DNA of 64,000 nt, taken from Vibrio coralliilyticus ATCC BAA-450. Lineage in GTDB: Bacteria; Pseudomonadota; Gammaproteobacteria; Enterobacterales; Vibrionaceae. Below are positions 1 to 8,217 of the stretch, in pieces. Position 1 is the stretch's first letter. Each line of letters starts with the position of its first letter. The notes under the pieces were generated by a model. The model was not told where the DNA came from. It saw only the letters and a program-made list of their open reading frames with translations, and did not search any database. The translations under genes were made by a program, and so were the position numbers. The stretch lies in contig NZ_ACZN01000009.1 of assembly GCF_000176135.1 (NCBI RefSeq), positions 1 to 64,000 on the forward strand. Direction: 5' to 3'.

Positions 1-169
1 AGCAAACTCGCTAAACCTGTAAAGCCTTTTCTTATGATTTTGAATTGAATGCTGGCTTTTTGGGCAAAGATGCCAGTAATTAACCTAAAAGCTCACGTAA
101 TCAACGTCTAAACTTACAGTTTATTGCTCTCTCTTTACATTACTTGACGTTTCCAGCGCGGTTTAACGA

Positions 170-180
170 GTACAATGTAC
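170..180. promoter_or_regulatory. Short palindrome upstream of the efflux operon
   Basis: The sequence gtacaatgtac is an 11-base palindrome 27 bases before the chosen start of the RND adaptor gene. It overlaps a possible -10 element (tacaat). A ttgacg sits at 144-149, but the spacing between the two is too long for a standard sigma-70 promoter. Efflux operons are often controlled by TetR-family repressors binding palindromes near the start, so an operator is possible but not shown. The stretch from 1 to 206 otherwise holds no recognisable gene. Reading frames entering from the left edge stop within 50 bases. Confidence 0.25.
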
Positions 181-206
181 GGAGTTTTTTGAGGCAGAAT
201 TTAAAC

Positions 207-1271
207 ATGAAAAATAAAATTATTCTGAGCATTTTGTCGTTGTCTATTCTGGCCGCAGCACCTGGTGTGCAGGCTAAACGACAAGGTCCACAGACAGTTA
301 CTGTGGTGACTGAACAGGTCCAGGTTCATCAGGTTTCTCAGTCACTGTCTTTAGTTGGAAAGCTGGAAGCCGAGCAATCTGTTGTGGTCTCTTCGGAAGT
401 GACTGGAAAGGTGGATGTCATTGCTGTTAAGGCGAATCAGGAGGTCAAACAAGGCCAGATGCTGATTCAGCTTAACGATGATAAGGCCAGAGCCAGCGTG
501 GCGGAGGCTCAAGCGTACCTGAAAGATGAAGAACGCAAATTGAGAGAATTTGAACGTTTGGTGACGCGCAATGCGATTACTCAGACAGAAATAGACGCGC
601 AGAAAACCAGCGTAGAAATCGCTAAAGCACGTCTTGATGCCGCGAATGCTAACTTGAGTGACCTACATATTACTGCACCGTTTTCCGGCACGGTTGGCTT
701 TGTGGATTTCAGCTTAGGCAAAATGGTCAGTGCGGGTGATGAATTAGTGGCACTGGATGATCTTTCAGTAATGCAGTTAGATTTACAAGTGCCGGAGCGC
801 TATCTATCTCAGATCTCTAAAGGCATGAAAGTAACATCAAAGACGGCAGCATGGAATGATGCTGTGTTCAGTGGCGAAGTCGTGGGTATCGATTCACGAA
901 TCAATGAAGAAACCCTTAACTTAAGGGTTCGTATCCACTTTGACAATCCGAAACAAAGCCTCAAACCGGGCATGTTAGTGGCTGCGGATATGGATTTTCC
1001 TCCAATGGAAGCGCCGATTATTCCTGTTCAGGCACTCGAATATTCTGGCACCAAACGTTACGTCTACGTGGTTGGTGACGACAACAAAGCGGTTCGCACT
1101 GAAGTCTTCTTAGGCGCTCGTATCGGCAACCAGGTCGTGATTGAAAAAGGCCTGGATATTGGCCAGAAAATCGTTGTTCAAGGCATTGTGAACATGCGCG
1201 ATGGCGTTGCCGTGAGTGAACTGGGTGAAGATGGCAAACCACTGAATAATGAGCAAGAAGGTAACAGCTAA
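207..1271 (+). CDS. RND efflux periplasmic adaptor (membrane fusion protein)
   Basis: This is the periplasmic adaptor of a tripartite RND efflux pump, linking the inner-membrane pump to an outer-membrane TolC-type channel. I chose the ATG at 207 because it begins a clean signal peptide (about residues 1-23, ending GVQA) behind gaggcag. An upstream in-frame TTG at 144 would add 21 residues before the signal and is unlikely. The 354-residue product has the usual order: first half of the lipoyl domain, a helical hairpin (roughly 90-145, charged and Ala-rich), second lipoyl half (ITAPFSGTVG), then beta-barrel and membrane-proximal domains. Its stop overlaps the start of the pump gene by one base (TAATG), so the two are co-translated. 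It resembles Vibrio Vex adaptors, but I cannot assign the exact paralogue or substrate. Confidence 0.9.
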   Translation: MKNKIILSILSLSILAAAPGVQAKRQGPQTVTVVTEQVQVHQVSQSLSLVGKLEAEQSVVVSSEVTGKVDVIAVKANQEVKQGQMLIQLNDDKARASVAEAQAYLKDEERKLREFERLVTRNAITQTEIDAQKTSVEIAKARLDAANANLSDLHITAPFSGTVGFVDFSLGKMVSAGDELVALDDLSVMQLDLQVPERYLSQISKGMKVTSKTAAWNDAVFSGEVVGIDSRINEETLNLRVRIHFDNPKQSLKPGMLVAADMDFPPMEAPIIPVQALEYSGTKRYVYVVGDDNKAVRTEVFLGARIGNQVVIEKGLDIGQKIVVQGIVNMRDGVAVSELGEDGKPLNNEQEGNS

Positions 1272-4200
1272 TGTGGTTATCTGATGCTTCAGTAAAACGA
1301 CCCGTTGCGGCGGTCGTTCTCAGCTTGCTGCTGTGTGTATTTGGTATTGTCTCTTTCAGTAAACTGGCGGTACGCGAAATGCCGGATATTGAAAGTCCGG
1401 TTGTCTCAATCAGTACCCGTTATGAAGGCGCTTCAGCGACCATTATTGAAAGCCAAATTACGACTGCACTGGAAGACCAGCTTTCTGGTATCAGCGGTAT
1501 TGATGAAATTGAATCGACCACGCGTAATGGCAGCTCACGAATCACGATTACTTTTGAACTTGGTTATGATCTCAATACTGGTGTCAGTGACGTTCGGGAT
1601 GCGGTTGCACGTGCGCAGCGTTCCTTGCCTGATGAGGCGGATGATCCCATTGTTTATAAGAATAATGGCTCCGGTGAAGCGTCTCTCTACATCAATCTGA
1701 GTTCTTCAGAAATGGATCGGACCCAGTTGACGGACTATGTCGACCGAGTTCTGCTCGACAGATTCAGTTTGATCTCGGGTGTAAGCTCGGTGGACGTGTC
1801 TGGCGGCTTGTACAAAGTCATGTACGTTAAGCTGAAACCAGCCCAGATGGCGGGGCGTGGAGTTACGACTTCTGACATTACTGCGGCACTGAATAATGAA
1901 AATATTGAAAGCCCGGGCGGCGAGGTACGTAACGATCAGATCGTAATGTCGGTTCGTACTGCTCGCAGCTACAACGTGGCTGAAGATTTTGAATATTTGG
2001 TGGTTAAGCGTGCCAGTGACAATACCCCCATCTATCTGAAAGATGTGGCTGATGTCTATATTGGCGCGGAGAACGAAAATTCGACCTTTAAGAGTGATGG
2101 TGTTGTAAATGTCAGCATGGGTATTGTGCCTCAATCGGACGCTAACCCGCTTGAAGTGGCAGACTTAGTGCATGATGAAGTGGAGAAAATCCAGCAATTC
2201 CTTCCATCGGGAACTCGTCTTGCCATCGACTATGATTCAACCGTTTTTATTGAGCGTTCGATAGCAGAAGTGTATAGCACTCTGTTTATTACCGGTGGTC
2301 TGGTCATTCTCGTGCTGTACATATTCATTGGTCAGGCACGAGCCACGCTGATCCCAGCAGTAACGGTGCCTGTTTCTTTGATTTCATCCTTCATGGCCGC
2401 TTACTACTTCGGTTTTTCCATCAACCTTATCACGCTGATGGCGCTGATATTGTCGATTGGATTGGTGGTCGATGACGCCATCGTGGTGGTGGAGAACATC
2501 TTCCACCATATCGAGCGGGGTGAAAAACCACTATTAGCGGCATACAAAGGGACACGTGAAGTTGGCTTTGCCGTTGTGGCGACAACTCTGGTACTGGTCA
2601 TGGTTTTCCTGCCCATCTCGTTTATGGATGGTATGGTCGGCCTGCTGTTTACCGAGTTTTCGGTACTGTTGGCGATGTCGGTGATTTTCTCATCACTGAT
2701 TGCATTGACACTGACTCCAGTACTGGGCAGCCAACTATTAAAGGCTAACGTGAAACCAAACCGCTTTAACCGTTTCATCGATCGCATGTTTGGTCGTTTG
2801 GAAAGCGGTTACCGTAAAGTATTGCGTGGAGCCTTGAAATGGAAATGGGCAGCGCCTCTGATCATTTTGACCTGTATCGGCGGAAGTTGGGGCTTGATGA
2901 AGCAAGTGCCTTCTCAGCTCACGCCATCTGAAGACCGCGGGGTGATCTTTGCCTTTGTTCGTGGCGCTGATGCTACCAGTTACAACCGCATGGCTGCGAA
3001 CATGGATATCGTCGAGGAGCGCTTGTTGCCGCTACTGGGCGAAGGTTTCCTTAAGTCCTTCAGTATTCAATCGCCAGCCTTTGGCGGTAACGCCGGTGAC
3101 CAGACGGGTTTTGTCATCATGATTCTGGATGACTGGAATGATCGTGATGTAACGGCTCAGCAGGCGCTAGGAGAGGTAAGAAAGGCGCTGGTTGGTATTC
3201 CTGATGTTCGTGTCTTCCCATTTATGCCAGGCTTCAGAGGTGGTTCTAGTGAGCCCGTCCAGTTCGTGTTAGGTGGTTCTGATTACCCTGAGCTGAAACA
3301 GTGGGCCGAAAAGCTTGAGCAGTTAGCGGAAGAGTCTCCGATCATGGAAGGGGCGGACATTAACTATTCTGAGCGAACCCCTGAGCTGGTGGTGACGGTT
3401 GATAAACAACGTGCGGCAGAGTTGGGTATCAGCGTATCAGAGATTTCTGAGACCTTAGAAATTATGCTTGGCGGTAAGAGTGAAACGACTTTTGTCGAGC
3501 GTGGTGAAGAATATGATGTTTATTTACGCGGTGATGAGAACAGCTTCAATAACGCGACGGATCTAAGCCAGATTTATCTGCGAACCAGCTCTGGCGAGTT
3601 GGTGACACTGGATGCGGTCACCAAGATTGAAGAAGTGGCTTCGTCGATTCGTTTGTCACACTACAACAAACAGAAATCGATTACCGTAACGGCTAACTTG
3701 TCTGACGGGTATACCTTAGGTCAGGCACTGGACTTCCTAGATCAACAAGCGGTGGAAATTCTGCCGGGCGATATCTCAGTCAGCTACTCTGGTGAATCGA
3801 AAGATTATAAAGAGAACCAATCCAGTATTCTGGTGGTGTTTGGCTTAGCACTGCTGGTCGCGTACCTAGTCTTGGCAGCGCAGTTTGAAAGTTTCATTAA
3901 CCCACTGGTGGTGATGTTCACTGTCCCTATGGGGGTATTTGGCGGCTTCTTGGGCTTGTTCTTTATGAGTCAGGGGCTGAATATCTACAGCCAGATTGGC
4001 ATGATCATGTTGATTGGTATGGTGACCAAGAACGGTATCCTGATCGTTGAGTTTGCGAACCAGCTTCGTGATCGCGGCTTCGAATTTGAGAAAGCAATAG
4101 TCGATGCTGCGGCACGTCGTCTGCGCCCAATCATGATGACGGCATTTACTACGCTTGCTGGTGCAATTCCGTTGCTCTTATCGACAGGGGCAGGTTATGA

Positions 4201-4381
4201 AAGCCGAGTGGCGGTAGGTACGGTGATCTTCTTCGGTATGGGCTTCGCAACGCTGGTGACTTTGTTTGTTATTCCTGCGATGTACCGATTGATTTCAGCA
4301 AGTACGCAATCACCGGGACATGTGGAAGCTGAACTGAACAAAGAGCTAAGTCACGATGTGAAGGCCAGAACCTCACACTAA
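1271..4381 (+). CDS. RND efflux transporter permease
   Basis: This is a 1036-residue inner-membrane drug/proton antiporter of the HAE1 RND family and the partner of the preceding adaptor. Hallmarks are an N-terminal first helix followed by a large periplasmic porter domain, the TM4 acidic pair in LVVDDAIVVVEN, the second periplasmic half, and the TM10 lysine region GMVTKNGILIVEF. Full length matches the family, about 1030 residues. No outer-membrane channel gene is present, so a shared TolC is likely. It is followed by a strong terminator at 4401-4429. The substrate range cannot be read from sequence. By analogy with Vibrio Vex systems it could export bile salts, detergents or antibiotics. 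Confidence 0.92.
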   Translation: MWLSDASVKRPVAAVVLSLLLCVFGIVSFSKLAVREMPDIESPVVSISTRYEGASATIIESQITTALEDQLSGISGIDEIESTTRNGSSRITITFELGYDLNTGVSDVRDAVARAQRSLPDEADDPIVYKNNGSGEASLYINLSSSEMDRTQLTDYVDRVLLDRFSLISGVSSVDVSGGLYKVMYVKLKPAQMAGRGVTTSDITAALNNENIESPGGEVRNDQIVMSVRTARSYNVAEDFEYLVVKRASDNTPIYLKDVADVYIGAENENSTFKSDGVVNVSMGIVPQSDANPLEVADLVHDEVEKIQQFLPSGTRLAIDYDSTVFIERSIAEVYSTLFITGGLVILVLYIFIGQARATLIPAVTVPVSLISSFMAAYYFGFSINLITLMALILSIGLVVDDAIVVVENIFHHIERGEKPLLAAYKGTREVGFAVVATTLVLVMVFLPISFMDGMVGLLFTEFSVLLAMSVIFSSLIALTLTPVLGSQLLKANVKPNRFNRFIDRMFGRLESGYRKVLRGALKWKWAAPLIILTCIGGSWGLMKQVPSQLTPSEDRGVIFAFVRGADATSYNRMAANMDIVEERLLPLLGEGFLKSFSIQSPAFGGNAGDQTGFVIMILDDWNDRDVTAQQALGEVRKALVGIPDVRVFPFMPGFRGGSSEPVQFVLGGSDYPELKQWAEKLEQLAEESPIMEGADINYSERTPELVVTVDKQRAAELGISVSEISETLEIMLGGKSETTFVERGEEYDVYLRGDENSFNNATDLSQIYLRTSSGELVTLDAVTKIEEVASSIRLSHYNKQKSITVTANLSDGYTLGQALDFLDQQAVEILPGDISVSYSGESKDYKENQSSILVVFGLALLVAYLVLAAQFESFINPLVVMFTVPMGVFGGFLGLFFMSQGLNIYSQIGMIMLIGMVTKNGILIVEFANQLRDRGFEFEKAIVDAAARRLRPIMMTAFTTLAGAIPLLLSTGAGYESRVAVGTVIFFGMGFATLVTLFVIPAMYRLISASTQSPGHVEAELNKELSHDVKARTSH

Positions 4382-4400
4382 TCGCAGCAACTAATAACGC

Positions 4401-4431
4401 AAAAAAGCCCGCAATTCGCGGGCTTTTTTTA
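4401..4431. terminator. Bidirectional terminator between pump operon and yitT-like gene
   Basis: A perfect stem (4401-4412 paired with 4418-4429, GC core gcccgc/gcgggc, loop aattc) is flanked by A and T runs, so it can stop transcription on both strands. It lies 20 bases after the RND pump gene and 11 bases beyond the stop of the minus-strand YitT-like gene. Confidence 0.9.
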
Positions 4432-4442
4432 TCTAGTGGTTC

Positions 4443-5042
4443 TCAACCGTAATTGACGGAATAACGGGTTGGTTTGTGATTCATAGCTAACACAACATTG
4501 AGCAGGATAGCGCCCAGAATGGATAACCCGATGACTTCAGGAGAGACAAAAAAGAATGAAGCGAACAAGATGCAACAATCGATGGCTAGCTGAGATTTGC
4601 CCACTGAAATGCCGAACTTATCCTGAATAAACAGGCAAAGTACGTTGAAACCGCCGAGACTTGAGCGATGACGGAACAGTATAAGCATACCCAAACCCAT
4701 CAGTAACCCACCGGCAACCGCGCAATACACAACGTTGACCGTTTCAAGGCTGACGACCAGAGATAGGTGGTCTGCAAACACAGAAACCAAGGCACCAGAA
4801 ATAGCACTGTTGAAGGCAAATCTTGAGCCAAAACGCTTCCACGCGAGTAAATAAAAAGGACTGTTGGCCAAAAAGTAAAGCGTACCGAAGGAAAGTGACA
4901 CAAACTGGCTCATAAGCAGGGCCAAACCTGTGGTGCCTCCGGTTAACAGATTTGCAGATTGGAGGAAGAAAACGCCCTGAGCGACCAGAAATGTTCCAGT
5001 TAAAATAGCAATCCAATCTTCTTTGCGTGAGTGTTTTTCCAT
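4443..5042 (-). CDS. YitT family membrane protein
   Basis: This is a 199-residue polytopic inner-membrane protein of the YitT/DUF161 family. These proteins have about five to six helices and are of uncertain function, with transport suspected. The family glycine-rich segments are visible (LLTGGTTGLALL, then the RHRSSLGGFNVLCLF region). The start was placed at the ATG giving MEKHSRKEDW, because the 12 residues before it form no helix and lack a convincing ribosome site. It is monocistronic, facing away from glyA and sharing the terminator with the efflux operon. This is the short form, with only the membrane part and without the C-terminal soluble DUF2179 domain of Gram-positive members. Confidence 0.8.
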   Translation of the reverse strand: MEKHSRKEDWIAILTGTFLVAQGVFFLQSANLLTGGTTGLALLMSQFVSLSFGTLYFLANSPFYLLAWKRFGSRFAFNSAISGALVSVFADHLSLVVSLETVNVVYCAVAGGLLMGLGMLILFRHRSSLGGFNVLCLFIQDKFGISVGKSQLAIDCCILFASFFFVSPEVIGLSILGAILLNVVLAMNHKPTRYSVNYG

Positions 5043-5408
5043 CAATTTGAAACTTTTACAGTAGATAATGGCGCGCATACTATTTAAAAAATGAGGTTTT
5101 CGGTAGCTTGAGAAGCAAATTTAAGGTAAACCTATGTAATTATCGTTTTACGGGGTGTAAAGGGAAAAATTGACACTTTTCATATTTATACGATTTAGAA
5201 AGGTGACAATATGACAATCCTTGTAGAACCACATGAAGAATCTGCATGAGAAAAAGTAAAACTTTCTCTTTATGGCCAAGATCAAATTATGTAGAATGCG
5301 CGCTATTAACGTGATGCAAACGTTTGCGTGAATCAATTTACGTAGATTAATAGGGTCATTGGTAGGTTTTTTGCAAATTTCAGTTTAAATCTGAGTCAGG
5401 AGATACAG
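5043..5408. promoter_or_regulatory. Divergent control region of yitT-like gene and glyA
   Basis: This 366-base gene-free stretch is AT-rich. It holds a possible glyA -10 element (tagaat at 5292-5297) with a poor -35, the PurR-type palindrome listed separately, and a long leader ending in caggag six bases before the glyA start. I see no small gene or RNA hairpin of note here. Confidence 0.5.
5314..5329. promoter_or_regulatory. PurR operator upstream of glyA
   Basis: The sequence atgcaaacgtttgcgt has a perfect 12-base core palindrome (gcaaacgtttgc, 5316-5327) and differs in one base from the E. coli PurR consensus acgcaaacgtttgcgt. It lies about 80 bases before the glyA start and just after a putative -10 box, a position suited to repression. 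In E. coli, glyA is a known PurR regulon member, linking one-carbon supply to purine demand. Binding here is inferred. Confidence 0.8.
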
Positions 5409-6659
5409 ATGCTAAAGCGTGATATGAACATCGCAGATTACGATGCGGAACTGTTCGCAGCAATCCAAGAAGAAACTCTTCGCCAGGAAGAACACATTGA
5501 ACTAATCGCTTCTGAAAACTACACGAGCCCACGTGTAATGGAAGCTCAAGGTTCTCAGCTAACAAACAAATACGCTGAAGGCTACCCTGGCAAGCGTTAC
5601 TATGGCGGTTGTGAATACGTTGATAAAGCGGAAGCTTTGGCAATTGATCGTGCATGTCAGCTATTCGGCTGTGAGTACGCTAACGTTCAACCTCACTCGG
5701 GCTCACAAGCAAACAGCGCTGTGTACATGGCATTGCTAAATCCAGGTGATACTGTTCTAGGCATGAGCCTAGCGCATGGTGGTCACTTGACTCATGGCTC
5801 ACCAGTAAACTTCTCTGGTAAACACTACAACGTGATTCCTTACGGTATCGACGAAGCGGGTCAAATCAACTACGACGAAATGGAGCAACTTGCTCTAGAG
5901 CACAAGCCTAAGATGATTATCGGCGGCTTCTCGGCTTACTCTCAAATCGTTGACTGGGCTCGCATGCGTGAAATCGCAGACAAAGCCGGCGCGTACCTGT
6001 TCGTAGACATGGCGCACGTTGCGGGTCTAATCGCAGCAGGCGAATACCCAACGCCAGTCCCTCACGCTCACGTAGTGACGACGACTACGCACAAGACATT
6101 AGCAGGTCCACGTGGTGGTCTAATCCTGTCTAACGCTGGCGAAGATATGTACAAGAAGTTGAACTCAGCGGTATTCCCTGGTGGTCAGGGTGGTCCTCTG
6201 ATGCATGTTATCGCAGGTAAAGCGGTAGCGTTCAAAGAAGCAATGGAGCCGGAATTCAAAGCATACCAAGCGCGCGTAGTGAAGAACGCTAAAGCGATGG
6301 TTGCCCAGTTCCAAGAGCGTGGTTACAAGATCGTTTCTAACGGTACAGAGAACCACCTGTTCCTAGTTGACCTCATCGACAAAGACATCACAGGTAAAGA
6401 TGCAGATGCAGCACTTGGCGCTGCAAACATCACGGTAAACAAGAACTCAGTACCAAACGATCCACGTAGCCCGTTTGTGACTTCTGGCATCCGTGTAGGT
6501 TCTCCAGCAATCACTCGTCGTGGTTTCACTGAAGAAGATGCCAAAGAGCTAGCGAACTGGATGTGTGACGTTCTAGATAACATCGGAAATGATGATGTTA
6601 TCTCGGCAACTAAAGCCAAGGTTCTAGAGATCTGTAAGCGTCTACCTGTTTACGCTTAA
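5409..6659 (+). CDS. glyA: Serine hydroxymethyltransferase
   Basis: GlyA converts serine and tetrahydrofolate to glycine and 5,10-methylene-tetrahydrofolate, the main one-carbon source. The 416-residue length is standard for gammaproteobacteria. The PLP-binding lysine is K229 in [14 protein letters not shown], and the folate/PLP site residues in the HSGSQAN segment are intact. A good ribosome site (caggag) precedes the ATG. It is monocistronic, under a PurR-type operator and ended by a compact hairpin terminator. An IS200-like element begins right after that terminator. Confidence 0.98.
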   Translation: MLKRDMNIADYDAELFAAIQEETLRQEEHIELIASENYTSPRVMEAQGSQLTNKYAEGYPGKRYYGGCEYVDKAEALAIDRACQLFGCEYANVQPHSGSQANSAVYMALLNPGDTVLGMSLAHGGHLTHGSPVNFSGKHYNVIPYGIDEAGQINYDEMEQLALEHKPKMIIGGFSAYSQIVDWARMREIADKAGAYLFVDMAHVAGLIAAGEYPTPVPHAHVVTTTTHKTLAGPRGGLILSNAGEDMYKKLNSAVFPGGQGGPLMHVIAGKAVAFKEAMEPEFKAYQARVVKNAKAMVAQFQERGYKIVSNGTENHLFLVDLIDKDITGKDADAALGAANITVNKNSVPNDPRSPFVTSGIRVGSPAITRRGFTEEDAKELANWMCDVLDNIGNDDVISATKAKVLEICKRLPVYA

Positions 6660-6722
6660 ATAGCACTCAGCATAGAACCATAAAACTTCCAGTTTTTGGT
6701 TTCACTAACTGTATGCTGCAAT

Positions 6723-6749
6723 AGCCTCCTTCGGGAGGCTTTTTATTTT
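6723..6749 (+). terminator. glyA: glyA terminator
   Basis: The stem agcctcc/ggaggct (6723-6729 and 6734-6740) closes a ttcg tetraloop and runs into tttttatttt. This is a classic factor-independent terminator 63 bases after glyA. Its T-rich tail abuts the left end of the IS200-like element. Confidence 0.92.
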
Positions 6750-6760
6750 CTGGCCCTAAA

Positions 6761-6780
6761 CCACCTTCTTTAGAAGGTGG
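6761..6780. repeat. IS200 left-end subterminal hairpin
   Basis: An 8-base-pair perfect stem, ccaccttc with gaaggtgg and loop ttta. In this family the top-strand hairpin is the recognition structure bound by TnpA at the left end. Confidence 0.8.
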
Positions 6781-6784
6781 TGAT

Positions 6785-6812
6785 CGTTCTTTTGGGCTTT
6801 GCCCGAAGAACG
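6785..6812 (+). promoter_or_regulatory. IS200 leader hairpin (likely transcription-blocking)
   Basis: A near-perfect stem-loop: 6785-6791 (cgttctt) pairs with 6806-6812 (aagaacg) and gggc pairs with gccc, with a one-base bulge and loop ttt. A strong hairpin at this place in IS200 is known to block read-through transcription into the transposase. The same role is inferred here. Confidence 0.65.
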
Positions 6813-6871
6813 CTCATGTTCAAGATGTCCTCGTTTGCAACCAACAAATGAAGGAAATAACGAACATGAGC
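6812..6871 (+). promoter_or_regulatory. Long-range stem hiding the transposase start codon
   Basis: The bases gctcatgttc (6812-6821) are the exact reverse complement of gaacatgagc (6862-6871), which contains the ATG of the transposase gene at 6866. In the mRNA this 10-base-pair stem would bury the start codon and bring the ribosome site aagga into the loop. Translation-blocking leader structures of this type are documented for IS200. They keep transposition rare. Confidence 0.75.
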
Positions 6872-7312
6872 AGATATGAATCCGCTTCACACGTTTATCA
6901 TCGGTGCCAATATCATATTGTTTGGACACCTAAATATCGACTAAAGATTCTGAAAGGAAATTTAGGCAAAGAGCTGTATCGAAGTATCTACGTTTACAGC
7001 AATATGAAGAAATGCAAGGTTGTCGAGCTTAACGTCCAAATTGATCATGTCCATTTAGTCGTGAGGCTTCCGCCGAGCATGAGTATCTCAAATTACATGG
7101 GGTTTGTTAAAGGTCGTACAGCGATTAGGTTGTTTAACAAATTTCCGTATTTGAGAAAGAAAAAGCTCTGGGGTAATAAGTTCTGGCAACGAGGTTACTT
7201 TGTTGATTCGGTAGGGATGAACGAGGAAATTATACGTAGATATGTCAGGCACCAAGATCGTGTGGGGAAAGAAGAAGAGGAGCGACAAATGCTTCTAGGG
7301 TTAGATAAATAG
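6866..7312 (+). CDS. tnpA: IS200/IS605 family transposase TnpA
   Basis: A 148-residue HUH-class Y1 transposase. The HUH motif is HVH at residues 61-63 (QIDHVHLVV). The catalytic tyrosine is probably Y126, in RRYVRHQ, where Q130 matches the family Y-x3-Q pattern. The ATG at 6866 was chosen over an in-frame ATG at 6848 because aagga at 6851-6855 is a ribosome site for it and the leader stem ends exactly on it. All catalytic residues are present and no frameshift is seen, so the copy looks intact. A hairpin (7319-7335) follows just after the stop. Confidence 0.93.
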   Translation: MSRYESASHVYHRCQYHIVWTPKYRLKILKGNLGKELYRSIYVYSNMKKCKVVELNVQIDHVHLVVRLPPSMSISNYMGFVKGRTAIRLFNKFPYLRKKKLWGNKFWQRGYFVDSVGMNEEIIRRYVRHQDRVGKEEEERQMLLGLDK

Positions 7313-7318
7313 CAGTGA

Positions 7319-7335
7319 GCCCCCTTATAGGGGGC
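7319..7335 (+). terminator. Hairpin after tnpA
   Basis: The stem gccccc/gggggc with loop ttata begins seven bases after the tnpA stop. It lacks a strong T tract, so termination is inferred. It may also form part of the element's right-end structure. Confidence 0.5.
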
Positions 7336-7344
7336 CAACCAAAG

Positions 7345-7363
7345 CCACCTGCTATGCAGGTGG
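7345..7363. repeat. IS200 right-end subterminal hairpin
   Basis: An 8-base-pair perfect stem ccacctgc/gcaggtgg with loop tat, followed by attttta. It is the counterpart of the left-end hairpin and the probable TnpA recognition structure at the right end. Confidence 0.8.
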
Positions 7364-7565
7364 ATTTTTACTTTTTGCGAGTTTACTTCATAAAGATCAA
7401 CTGGATAAACCAGTATTCCTCTAACTTCCCCTATCATACATATTGCTCATTCATTAACGATTAAAAACTAAAACATAATCACAATGTTTCATATCTATAA
7501 TTGATTGGCATTGAGTTTAAATCTATATACTTAGTCTTAATTGGTAATTCATAAGGGAGAGTTGA

Positions 7566-8132
7566 ATGCGTCCAACGAAAGAAAACCTGACCGCTTTAGT
7601 AGGCAAAAACATTGAAATGGATATACGCCTATCATGCCGGCCAGAGAACAGCGAAAATGGCTATTTGGAGAAGCAATATGGCGTCACTTTGCTGGAGCGC
7701 GATGGTAAAGTTGTTTTGACTCGTGATGATTCATCAGTCGATGCCGGCGTATGGGTGCCTTATGCTGAAACGAAAGCGGTAGTAGGGCGTTACACGGGCA
7801 GCGGTGTTGGTTGGTTGGCATCTGGCCCTTTCAGCGGCTGTGAAATGGCTATTGGTGTGGATAAGGACCAGAATCGTGTCTTTGCTGCGCATATTGCTAA
7901 GCAGAGTGGTTCTACGGCTCCAGCCGATTACCGCAAATTTCGGACTGATGCGAAAGCAAGCGAGTTCTACTGGAACCGTATTCCTATGCCTTTTGAAGAC
8001 AAATTTTCGTGCGCCTATGTCTTCGTGATCTGTTCAACGGATGGCATTATCTCGATGAACTCGCTAGAAGTTGAAGTGACCAGCATGGGGGGCAGCAACG
8101 GTAAGGTGTTGTCGGTAAGGACGTTTAAGTAG
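7566..8132 (+). CDS. Uncharacterised protein with an SGC...H signature
   Basis: I do not recognise this 188-residue protein as a named family. It has no signal peptide or membrane segment, so it is probably cytoplasmic or exported by another route. One segment stands out: GPFSGCEMAIGVD, with C92, followed by H109 in VFAAHIAKQSGS. An (L/F)SGC motif with a downstream histidine is the catalytic signature of the CNF1/BLF1-type glutamine deamidase fold (C866/H881 in CNF1, C94/H106 in BLF1), and the size is close to BLF1. This is a weak, motif-level resemblance. The gene has its own ribosome site (aaggga) and terminator, and sits alone between the IS200-like element and a minus-strand lipoprotein gene. 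Confidence 0.75.
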   Translation: MRPTKENLTALVGKNIEMDIRLSCRPENSENGYLEKQYGVTLLERDGKVVLTRDDSSVDAGVWVPYAETKAVVGRYTGSGVGWLASGPFSGCEMAIGVDKDQNRVFAAHIAKQSGSTAPADYRKFRTDAKASEFYWNRIPMPFEDKFSCAYVFVICSTDGIISMNSLEVEVTSMGGSNGKVLSVRTFK

Positions 8133-8156
8133 CTTAATCCACGGATGAGATGCAAT

Positions 8157-8188
8157 AAAAAAGGTTGATATCATATCAACCTTTTTTT
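8157..8188. terminator. Bidirectional terminator
   Basis: A 14-base-pair perfect stem (8157-8170 with 8174-8187), with loop tca and A/T runs on both sides. It serves the plus-strand 188-residue protein gene and the minus-strand lipoprotein gene that ends at 8218. Confidence 0.9.
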
Positions 8189-8217
8189 GATTCTAGCTTG
8201 AGCTTATTTTGAAATGC

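Larger units (their letters stand above)
6750..7375 (+). mobile_element. IS200-like insertion sequence (IS200/IS605 family)
   Basis: A single-gene element of roughly 0.62 kb holding only a Y1 transposase. There are no terminal inverted repeats in the usual sense; instead it has subterminal hairpins, as expected for this single-strand-transposing family. The left hairpin is 6761-6780 (ccaccttc/gaaggtgg) and the right is 7345-7363 (ccacctgc/gcaggtgg). Both begin ccacct and end aggtgg. Exact ends cannot be fixed by eye, because these elements cut a few bases outside the hairpins and make no target duplication. No tnpB is present, so this is the IS200-type minimal form. Confidence 0.85.

Noticed and set aside
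1..143. 3' end of an upstream gene at the left edge.
   Set aside because: All three plus frames stop within the first 50 bases and no minus-strand start leads off the edge. Nothing can be identified.
144..206. Longer N terminus for the RND adaptor starting at the TTG at 144.
   Set aside because: It would place 21 non-signal residues before a good signal peptide and has no ribosome site.
4744..5016. Minus-strand reading frames within the YitT-like gene as separate small proteins.
   Set aside because: They are alternative-frame shadows of the real gene, with no ribosome sites and biased composition. The same holds for the many short frames opposite leuS, ptsI, copA and others.
7376..7565. Remnant of a second insertion or tnpB beside the IS200-like element.
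   Set aside because: The AT-rich 190 bases show no transposase-like reading frame or zinc-finger motif.
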